From positions 971,501-1,035,500 of the forward strand of contig JACEVL010006447.1 of assembly GCA_020284085.1 (NCBI GenBank): a stretch of 64,000 nt of DNA, read 5' to 3'. A program made the translations under genes and the position numbers. This document shows positions 48,701-59,159 of the stretch, one piece after another. Below the pieces are notes generated by a model that searched no databases, was not told where the DNA came from, and saw only the letters and a program-made list of their open reading frames with translations. The first letter of the stretch is position 1. Each line of letters begins with the position of its first letter. This DNA comes from Aporrectodea caliginosa. Taxonomy: Eukaryota; Annelida; Clitellata; Crassiclitellata; Lumbricidae.

Positions 48701-50161
48701 TATAGTCAATGCAATTCTAAAATTACATACCTACCTCACATAATATGTAATTTACTATATCAAGCAAGCTGTTACTAAAAATAGAGTCAAAGCATTTCTA
48801 TGATTTAATACATCAGAGGCGGCACCAGACATTTTTTGTAACCAGGGCATAGCCAGGGCAGTCATACAAGTAACAAGTGCAGGGGCGATTTATGCCCCAA
48901 ATAAAATCTTCGCAGGGCAAAAATTTGACAGGGCAACGACCAGGGCAAAGGCTTTTTACCAGGGCATTTGCCCTGGCTTGCCCTGCTGTAGCGCCGCCAC
49001 TGGATTACATGCCTACATTACTAAATTATATCATGTAAGCTGTTACGAACAAAATATGCTATGAATTCACCTGCTTTAAGTTGAACTCTAAGTCCAGTGC
49101 GATCAAAACAATCAGGTGTGAAATGGTTTGAACAGACACGTGAGTGTATGGTTGCTTTAAATGCTTTCCAATGCATAGCATGCTCCCATTTTCTTGCAAG
49201 ATCTGGTTTCGACCATGGGAATCTGTCACATAAAACAAGAGATCTTTAGTTTGGCTTGATAAATTACATACAACATTCAACAACGTTGAACAATCAATTC
49301 CTCACATCAAAATGGTTAATCCAGCACAAGTTTTGGTAAACATTTAAAATTGTGGTGCGCAGGTTTCGTGAGTGTCGTGAGTTAGGGTCAGGTTAGGCAT
49401 CGTGAGAGTCGGTTAGGGTAAGATTATGCGTCATGAAGGTCGGTTAGGGTCAGGGTTGGTGTCGTCATTAGAAAACAAGGTACCTTCCGTGCAGAATGCC
49501 AAAAGATACCTTCAAATGCCAGCAAACTTACGAACCCTGATACTAAATGTCCAAGTTTTTATAATTAGTGCAGGTCAAGATCCATATTTGCCTATGGTGT
49601 CAAAGCAGTGAATATTGAAAGTGGTCAGCACTTTCAGCATTCGATTATGGAAAAAAAAACAGCACGATTCCTTTAAGGGAATTAGTAAAATCTCCCCAAG
49701 TGACAATCTGTAAAACTTGAATATCACATTTTATGCATTTTGTTGTTGAATTTGAGGAAAAACAGAGTAGATACGCACAACGATGATGCACACATAAATG
49801 TAAATATTGTGTTTGTTACTCGAGTACTAATTTTAGGGACATGCACTTGCGCGTTGTAGCGCCCTATTCTATCGTGGTCTTAGGGCAAGGCGACTGCACC
49901 TAGTCTCCTCGAGATTTACGAAGAACTGTTTTTAGTTCAAAACAAAAGCACAACCTCAAAACTATAGACTTATTTATACGTCGCAAATATAAATATGTTT
50001 AGAAACCTTCACTATATCACTTACGCATGAAATGTTATTCCTTGCTCTTTGGATCGATCGCCGGAACGCTGTTTACAACCGTACGCAACACATCGTTTTC
50101 CCTCCTTTCTTTTCGTTTTCACTTTTTTCTCCAATACACCTTCTTTGTTCCTATCGCCCAT
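45751..50161 (-). CDS. THAP9/P-element-type transposase, three exons
   Basis: Exons on the minus strand: 50161-50025 (ATG, 137 bp), 49222-49071 (152 bp) and 48347-45751 (2597 bp including stop), joining to 961 codons. Splice sites agree in phase: donors GTAAGT and GTGAAT, acceptors TGTGACAG and TTTGGCTTCAG. The N-terminus has a THAP zinc finger, which binds DNA: C24-x4-C29-x46-C76-x2-H79, W58, and SLPTIF at 98-103 for the usual AVPTIF. A basic coiled coil follows at about 196-243. The catalytic part has motifs of P transposases: MIDEIA (D355), FTFDG (D447), DACHMLKLMRN (H490), and DHLELFF (E689) before RSRGGSNNNPSALH. D355, D447 and E689 are the likely DDE triad. There is no stop or frameshift. 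An in-frame TGA nine bases upstream fixes the ATG, which has AAAATGG context. The function is either P-element cut-and-paste transposase or a domesticated THAP9-like nuclear protein. Confidence 0.9.
48814..49002. mobile_element. hAT-like MITE in intron 2 of the transposase gene
   Basis: A 189 bp copy of the family at 10803-11005. Ends CAGAGGCGGCACCAGAC and (inwards) CAGTGGCGGCGCTACAG. The flanking 8-mers taatacat (48806-48813) and gattacat (49003-49010) match at 6 of 8. It lies wholly within intron 2 and leaves the splice sites untouched. Confidence 0.8.
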
Positions 50162-50261
50162 TTTTTGTCATATAAACTCTCAACGCTGCTAAATGTACGA
50201 TTCACAGCAGACTAATTTGTTCAAAACAGGCGCTTCTCGTGCAATCATTCGTGAATCGCAT

Positions 50262-50278
50262 GGCAACATGGCCGCCAG
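50262..50278. promoter_or_regulatory. YY1-like motif upstream of the transposase start
   Basis: GGCAACATGGCCGCC about 100 bases upstream of the ATG is one base from the YY1 consensus AAnATGGCGGC, common at host housekeeping promoters. A CACGTGAT E-box lies at ~50310. Single motifs are weak evidence. Confidence 0.25.
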
Positions 50279-50457
50279 CCAAAACAGACCCGAAGCCTCA
50301 GCAAAAATCACGTGATCCCATATGATATCCATCGTAAACGAAGACATAATGATAATAACGATGGTTCAGCACGACTTGACAATAGAATTTGCGAAACGCG
50401 AAGATCAGCTGACGTCAGAAAATGCTGCTGCGGATGTTGATGACAACGACGACGATG

Positions 50458-50548
50458 ACGTGGATATAAGTGGGTGGTGACGTTGATATAAGAGGATCAT
50501 GGCGTTGATATAAGAGGGTGATGACGTTGATATAAGATGTTGATGATA
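50458..50548. repeat. short tandem repeat, ~27 bp, 4 units
   Basis: Units close to GACGTTGATATAAGAGGGTGATG, four in a row with small length differences. Confidence 0.8.
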
Positions 50549-50895
50549 TGCCAAGGTCGGGTTTCAATCCCTCGTGCGAAGTGCTTGCTCTTTGGGAAAT
50601 AAATCGTTGAAGCGTCCTCTGCATGATTCATGGATGATGTCATCGTGATTGTTTCTTACTCTCATCCGATTGCGACCTTCATCGGGATCAAGTGATCAGA
50701 GGAGAAGACAAAGGGACGACACTCCCCCCTCTGGCGTTTTAAAGAGAGATGAGATAGTATGCGTGTCAGAGCAACGAAGAGACGATAGGTGAAATGAAGA
50801 GCAGAAGAAGAGAACAGTTAATGAGCAAATGGATTGAAGAGCCAGGCATATATCTCAGGAAGGAAGGCAGGTGGACCGGAGATTCGTATACAGAC

Positions 50896-51275
50896 AATTA
50901 TATGTATGCATGCTTGCATGTCTTTTTGCATGCATTTATATCTGTATGTATGCTTGCATGTACGTTTGTATGTATGTATGCATGTATGTTTGAATGCATG
51001 CAAGTATGTATGCATACATGCCTGCATATATTTATGCATGTCTGTGTTCATGTATGTATGCATGTATGTATGTATGTATGTATGTATGTATGTGCATGTA
51101 TGTATGCATACATGTATGTGTGCATGCATGTCTTTGCATGTATGTATGTATGTATGTATATATATGTTAGTACGTCTATATGTATGTATGTACATACGTA
51201 TGTGTATTGTATGTATGTTTGCATATATGTATGTACATACTTGTATGCATGTTTACACGTGTGGATGGATGGATG
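50896..51275 (+). repeat. degenerate (ATGT)n and (ATGG)n microsatellite
   Basis: ATGT units interrupted by GCATGC and TTTGC variants for ~350 bp, ending in GGATGGATGG. Confidence 0.93.
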
Positions 51276-51279
51276 GATG

Positions 51280-51775
51280 GATGGATGGACGCATGAATGT
51301 ACAGTGACGATAAGGCGGATAAGCGATTGATTAGGGAATGAGGAAGTAAAAGATGAAAGTTGGAAGGTAGTAGAAATTTAAATGAAAATGTTGTAACGAC
51401 CAGTTTATTGGTCTAACTGAACATTCCATATGTCAAGTAGTTTCATATTCATTATTCACAATAAATGTTTAATAATCGGCACAATAGGGAGACCTGAAGG
51501 GGTTAAGTCCCACTAATTAGGGTCCCCTAGTTACCAACAGGATAAGATGATGGCAATATTTATGTATGTTAATGGTGGACAGTTCATCAGCAATAATTAT
51601 TATTGACCAACAGTCAGCAAATTATTGTATCTGGGCTTTGTAAAGCGCTTCTAGCTGTAATGAATATTCAGAAGTAACAACGGATAGAACTAAAGATACA
51701 GTCGAGATGATGGTACGGATATAGAAACAGGTATACAGAGATACACATCGAGAGTGTAATGAGATACAGAGACAC
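51280..51775. other. no gene
   Basis: Nothing recognised apart from a diverged LINE-like tail word TTTGTAAAGCGCTTCTAGC at 51637. Confidence 0.35.
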
Positions 51776-51779
51776 AGAA

Positions 51780-51985
51780 TGAGAGATTGCATCGACATGC
51801 AGATAGAGACAGAAACGGAAATTAAGACAGACAGAGCTCACACAGAGTGACAGAGAAAGAGACAGAGACAGAGACAGAGAGACAGAGACAGAGACAGAGA
51901 CAGAGACAGAGACAGAGACAGAGAGAAAGGGAGAGAGAGGTAGAGAAAGGGAGAGATAGAGACAGGGAGGGAGAGGGATGAGAGG
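51780..51985 (+). repeat. (GAGACA)n hexanucleotide and GA-rich repeat
   Basis: GAGACA hexamers (51850-51925) pass into AGGGAGAGA runs. Purine-rich on the plus strand. Confidence 0.9.
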
Positions 51986-52254
51986 AGAGAGATAGTGGAG
52001 TCATTTGCGATGCATGGACGGACGGAGGTCGATAGGATTCGTCTGTTGAGATCAGTCTTCATCTTGGCGTTCAGTCAGACGAGAGCTTCGCATCCAAATG
52101 ATAGGACAAGAATGGACGACGCAGCCTCTGAAGCAAATGAGTCAGAAGCATCCGTCGTCTTCATTTGGCCAACGGGGACAACCGACAGAAGACATCCAGG
52201 GAGTCCATCATCTGCCCAGGAGATAGATGCCCTGCAGTCAGGAGTCCATTGTAG

Positions 52255-53040
<786 letters not shown>

Positions 53041-53179
53041 GCATAGAGCCCACAAGGAGTTGATTTATGAGAGCAATTACATCTGAATTCATTTAGCTTA
53101 GTTCGTTTCACCAAATAACTCACACTTTCGCTTCGCCTCCCTCACACTCTAGTGGACCCTATACTATGTTGTACTTCAA

Positions 53180-53292
53180 TATATGCCTAAATATATGTAG
53201 GTATATATATATACCTACATATATGTATATATAAATATATATATATACCTAAATATATTTAGGCATATATATATTTATATTTAGCCAGAGCA
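53180..53292. repeat. AT-rich palindromes
   Basis: An inner palindrome ATGTAGGTATATATATATAC/CTACAT lies inside an outer pair TATGCCTAAATATAT / ATATATTTAGGCATA. The whole ~110 bp could extrude as a branched cruciform. Confidence 0.85.
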
Positions 53293-53701
53293 AGACAGTG
53301 TAGCTTGGATGAATGCTTTTCCTCTGTTTAAGTTTCTCCTTTTACGCTTCCTCGTGCTTATGTTGCTCAGACTTCTCAGACTTATTCCGCTCCAACTCTG
53401 TCGCCACTTAAAGGGTCTTGATGGAGAACGCTTCTATCGCATCGAGTTGCAGCGGCGGCTCTAGATCTTCATTTCTTGTAACAACCTCTCTCTGTCTAAT
53501 AAGGAAATGTGTGTTCTTGAAGACCGACGTCTTTCACCATGTTAGCAGACAACAGGACTTCGCGAAGATACTTATATAAGTGGATATGAATATATTTGCA
53601 CTGGCGTATACGAATTTCACCATTTTCCTGAAAGCTTTGGCTTATGTTTAGTGCATGACACCATTTCCCTAAAATAATCAGAACACAGCAATCCACGTTC
53701 A

Positions 53702-53800
53702 TTCATTCATTCATTCCTTCATTCATTCGAAGAATTTATATAGCGCCTCTTCAAGATATCTACTCAGAGGCGCTCTCTGTGCTAGCGTATTAGGATGTTA
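53702..53800 (-). mobile_element. LINE 3' tail with (AATG)n
   Basis: Read on the minus strand, GAGCGCCTCTGAGTAGATAT then TTGAAGAGGCGCTATATAAA and an (AATG)n tail. It matches the LINE end at 20885-20930 and the nested copy at 23577-23660. Confidence 0.75.
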
Positions 53801-53879
53801 AGTGTCATTACGAACGAAAATATTGCATCAGTTAGCAAAACAATACACAATAATCTTGAAGAGTCACTAGTGGTGGGCC

Positions 53880-54360
53880 CACGCACACGCGAGGAACCAC
53901 TAAACGGATTCCCGTCGACAGCTGAAGAGGATATGGATGTTCAGAGTCTCTGAGCCAAGTTGCGTCGATAGAGTAGAGCGACGGCCACAAGTGACAGCGT
54001 TCGCAAACACGATAACGCTGCCGACGAGCAGTACCTCACTGGTAGAAGATGACACACGCCCGGCTATTCGTCGAAGTACAAGAACCACACGGAAGAAGGC
54101 ATTCGTCGTGTATCGGTCGGTAGACTGAAGCGCCTTAAGTGACTGAAGGTCGAGGATACTCCAATGGCCCGCGTCGGTCGTCCTCCACCGAGACGAAAAG
54201 ACTCGGCTGCAGGCGGCGTACACGGTCCGTATGGCCATGAGGCTCGACCGTACATCAGAAGGATGAACCTCATGCAGTCGCATGGGGCAAGACGACTGCG
54301 AACAAAATACCTTCAAACGCACAAAGTCCTTGTCAACTTCACCCGAAACTACATCATTTA
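53880..54360. other. GC-richer block with open frames on both strands, function unknown
   Basis: Compositionally distinct from its AT-rich neighbours. A minus frame of 159 codons (53900-54379) and plus frames of 63 and 65 codons overlap. The plus frame contains RRSTRTTRKK, loosely like the basic end of retrotransposon polyproteins, but nothing decisive. I do not recognise a protein. It may be a decayed transposon piece. Confidence 0.3.
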
Positions 54361-54824
54361 AGTTTACTGTAGCCCCCAAAGTGCACTCATTTCACCCATG
54401 ATCCTGTCAATAAATTACCCGATTTCTTCATAGATTAAATTTCTGACATTGAGTTAAAATTGGCTGATGCCTCTAAATCTAATAAATTATTTCATCCTAA
54501 ATCTATACCTGATGTTTAAAACTACTTTCCGCAGGCAGCACTTGCAGAAGGTCGTAAACTCACCTTTTCCTCGCCGAACATAAGCTCTCTTCTTGTATCT
54601 ATTCTTACATCTCAAAGTGCTTGGTGTCTTAGGCACGACTTCAATTATTAACGTCTCAGTTCAATCCTTTTCGCCAATGCTTTTCTAACGCATGGCGTTT
54701 TTCAGGGTTTGGTGCTTGACCGCTCATAACACGGCTGTGTACAGAGCTTGGTAATCATGAGGTAGGATATCATTCTTACTTGAATTCAACTCAGGTTCTG
54801 TTCTGGCTATTGTTCGTGTTGGTG

Positions 54825-54915
54825 ACGAGGTATTGTATTGTATTGTATTTCATTGTATCTATCAAATGATATAGCGCCTCTCGCATTGCACAACAATCAG
54901 AGGCGCTGAGTGAAT
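54825..54915 (-). mobile_element. LINE 3' tail with (AATAC)n
   Basis: Minus strand: CAGCGCCTCTGATTGTTGTG then GAGAGGCGCTATATCATTTG and an (AATAC)n tail. Same family as 53702-53800, with a different tail repeat unit. Confidence 0.65.
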
Positions 54916-54929
54916 TTGTACTGCGATGG

Positions 54930-56308
54930 TAGCGCTATTTCACAATGAAGGTAGGGATTGTAACGGGTCAAGGTTGGCCATACACTATGTTACTTGTAAT
55001 TTAATCCACTCTTTTCGAGGTTAGTTTAATCACTTCAATGGCTGCCATATTTGATTATAATTATAGGTTATCATAGAGTTTCAGTCAAAGATGAATATAA
55101 TTTAATAAGTTTAACTTTTTAGTTCAAACAGGCATCATATATCATCAATGCAATTCAGTATCAATTTAATAGAACTTTTAGCTAGCAAGACTTCAAGGGT
55201 ATCTTACCTAACCAGCATCTATGATATTTGAAGTTAAACTATATTTATAGTCACCTTTTTAGCCTCCCCGTTGGTCGTTTGATCTGCGTCGAGAATCGTC
55301 TACCACTCGTCACGACCTAGACAAAAGTGCGGACCCTCATCGACATCCATCTTGTTTTCTGTGTTGGATCTTAGGCCTACGTAGTCGTCGGTTTTGGTTA
55401 TTCTTCGTTGAAACTCTTTACAAGTTCATCATTATCACTCTTCTTCTAAGTAACAACGTTCAGTAGGCATTAACTCACAAACCTACTGCAACACTTCGTC
55501 TAATATCGTAATCAAAGTTCGATAATCGAGTTACAACGTTCGATTCACTTTACCAAGCTTTAAACTTTAGTTTAAAGACAAGCTAGCGAATTACAACTGG
55601 TCAGAAACGTTCCCTCTAATATTTTCCCAGTTTGCGCGGAACTGGCGGTTGTTTGAGCATCCTAATTTCCGCGTGAGCAAAAACTGAGCAACACATTTTC
55701 AGAAACATTTGTGATTGTAAATTGTAACTACAGACTATACAGTACTGACTAAATACACGTTTGTAATAATGTCTTTTTATTAAAGAAGATGTATGGCTCA
55801 AGTACATGTAGGTTAATAATTCAATGACCAGTTTAACAAAACTGTACCTCCTCATAATATGTATTTTCTACCAAAACTTGTGCGCGGACTTTTGAACATG
55901 CTGCGCGGCGTTTTCTAATTAGCTACCCGGCCGCGCGACCGTGCTCCTTAGGAACATTGCTGGTGACTGTGATGCAGTCTTTCCCGCAACAGAGCTATCG
56001 ACGGAGCAATTAGCCGTTTGCCCCTTTTACGATAAACTGATCGCTTCTTTCGAATTAACTCTTCCTTAATCGAAATGACCAGGAGTAGGTCTCTACAACT
56101 GACCCTAACGAATCGTGAGTAACTCACGCCGTCCAGTGACAAAAATCCTTCAGTGCAATTGTAACATATCAATCGTTTTGCCACATCATCCGTTAAGATT
56201 CAAGCCGTTCAATCGTATTCTTCCACTTCATCATCCATTATCTCGAACAACAGAATAACCCAGAACCTAATCCAATATTTTATTGTATATGTAAAACAGT
56301 TTGTATTG

Positions 56309-56358
<50 letters not shown>

Positions 56359-57452
56359 GAAGATTTGTGTGGCAAAGGGACATCGTTGCAGAGATAAACC
56401 TATTTCTTTATTAAGCAGAAGCTGAACTAAACTCAAATAAACTGGGCAAGAATTAGAAAATAAAGGCACAGTCTCTTGAATAGGCTTTGTTTAAATTTAA
56501 TGGCTTTACCGGTATTTTAGGTTCCAATGTTGTTGTATATACTTACCATGATCAGAATTGGCTTGCAGACATTAACCTCGAAGTGAGGTATCGCAAGGAC
56601 AAAATTGAACGTATTGTCAAATTGTCTTTCGCGATTGTGATTAAGGGTTTGTGGTTAAACTTAGACTCAGTTTGTCTTGTTTTGAGTTGCGTAAATCAAG
56701 TGTGCACTTCCCGATCGATCAAGAACTCTTAAAAGTGTCCTACAAAATCCCAGATTTCTTCGGTTGCATACGCCATACGACATAGAGGTCTGTAGGTCTG
56801 AGGTACAACTGCAGTTCAGCTGAGAGTCTGTGACCTCTGAATCATTGACTCATTTCATGCAAAGGCGGCGATCGAGGAGGACTCGGGTCTTAGAAGATGA
56901 AACAGCATCGAAAACTTCCTGCGAAAATTGCTACATATAAAACATCCAAAATTCATACTTAGTATCAGTAAATTCATGTAAATATCTATATGAAGGCATT
57001 TATATAAAGCCTGTTTGAACATCTTAAAGTTACAGAGGAATAATTAAATTAGTCCATTCATATCGCACTCTATTCTGCATATGCGTGGATCTGTCTAAAT
57101 GGAAGGAGGAGAAATCAGAAAAGAAATCAAACAAATTGATCACTTTCTATCAAGATATGCAGCACAGCAGAACACTGAAGGATGTGATGAATGGAGGAGA
57201 CATTTGAACATGTAGGCCGTGGACTCTAAAGCATCGAAATGCTTAAACGGGAAAACATCTGCCTGCCTGCCTTTCGCTGAGAGATAAGAAATCCCTCGTT
57301 GGTCAGTAATAAAGCCATCCATTGCCCGTTAAAACAAAATATACTGCTTTTGCACGCATCACCAGATAGATCTGATGACAAGTAAATTCTATAGGCAACC
57401 TCAAATTAAAAAAAACATCTCTCGAGATCCATGTCACAATTCAACTTTGAAC

Positions 57453-57486
<34 letters not shown>

Positions 57487-58975
57487 GATTTCATGCTGTT
57501 ATTTTACTATTAACGGTGTGTATATTTCAAGTTCGTCCTATAAACAAGGTCGAAAGATCATTATAGGTCAATCGCGTCGAGCTCTTGCTAGCGTCGTCCG
57601 TCTTGTCTTCGGTGGCGTTTGCTGCTCGAAATTAGTCAGAGATAATCTGCTTGAAATGTAAAATCAGTTAGCACAGATCAAATGCATTTCAGCGGTTACC
57701 TCAGCTGCTTTCGCCTGGCAGACTCTAGACGGTGGCCAACTTGGTGCACACGTGTTATCTTTGATCCCCTACACAACAGGGACAGAGCCGGTGATAAGAG
57801 TGTCAACTCTTATCCATGAAGATTAACAATAGACTATTTTATTGTTCAGTGGATTGGTTTGTAAGCTTTATTTTCAGTAGAAATGATTACTCGTGTTTGA
57901 CATTCGAGAGAGTCTCACTATATGAACGTGTCAGACAGCAGCAGTTAATGCCAGTTATCACCAATATTTCTGACATAACAGATCCCTGGGCACCCTTGAT
58001 CCCTCAGTCATTTTTTCCTTAATTACTGATGTATTGAAGAAAGGTAGTGAATCATTCTGCTACGTTTATGTCCTTGACCTTCTTCCTGTCCGTTTGCGTG
58101 GTTAAAATTAAAAGAAAATATTTCATAAGTAGGCCTAATTTAGGCAAAAATGACTGAGGATCAAGGGTGCCGAGGGATCAGGGTCCCAATACCTAGGATT
58201 AGCGATGCGCTGAAAAGTGTTTTCAAAGGCAGTTGCTAAATAACTCTCAGATCAACAACCTTAATAGGTCGCATGTGCCTGTGTCCTATTCTGGTCGCTT
58301 GCTTTATGAAAACGATCCAATGCGTCTTTAGTTATTTATAACATCTGCCTCCACAGCGCAACTAATGACAGATTACAGGGGCAAGGTCATTCTCACAAAA
58401 ACACTCTTCCCTATAGCCTATAATACGATAAGGAAGAGCGACAGGTCGTCTCCAATCGAATGATGTTTTGCTTGACTGTCGGAAACGTGTTCGTTCGGCA
58501 GAAGCCGGACACTCCTGGACAATTTCTTAAAGCCCTATTTATAAGCTAATACAGTTCTCAGGCAGCACAGCGAATAAATCATTTTATCTACTTACATTTT
58601 GAATAGAAAATGTCAGAAATTTACAGACCAGATTGCTAGAATTCACGAAAATGGAGAAAGACAGCGTTGAGACGAAGAATTAAAAAAAACAGCTACACTT
58701 GCAGACCACGTTGGCCTAATCTACTCTTTTTTTCCTCAAAAGAGAAAATCTTGTATAGACCATCAGCCTTTGATTCACGGATCTGAAAAATCTAAAAAAC
58801 TATTAGGGCCTACAGTTCGTATCATTCAGTTTCAGACACATAAATCTAATATCCATTACATTTGTACGGATTATGGTCTACATTGGCTGAGGATTTTATG
58901 CACATTAATGTACATTCGACTGTCATGCACTGCAATTTATTTTAACCTAAACACAGACTGTGAACTTGTGAACCT
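54930..58975. other. no gene; (AT)n patch
   Basis: No recognised gene over ~4 kb. An (AT)n array lies at 56311-56355 and a short (CT)n at 57460-57485. Small frames here lack family resemblance. Confidence 0.4.
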
Positions 58976-58983
58976 ACTAATAC

Positions 58984-59094
58984 TACAACAACTGCAACAA
59001 CAACAGCAACAACATCAACAACAACAACAGCAACTACTTACTGCTACTGCTGCTACTGCTACTGCTACTGCTACTGCTACTGCTACTGCTACTG

Positions 59095-59125
<31 letters not shown>

Positions 59126-59150
59126 CGCTGCTGCTGCTGCTCTCAGTACA
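58984..59150 (+). repeat. (CAA)n / (CTGCTA)n / (CTG)n compound repeat
   Basis: CAA/CAG units (58984-59033) pass to ACTGCT hexamers and then CTG units (59098-59143). It lies inside a 155-codon plus frame with Gln, Thr and Ala runs, which I regard as an artefact. Confidence 0.92.
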
Positions 59151-59159
59151 ACTACTACT

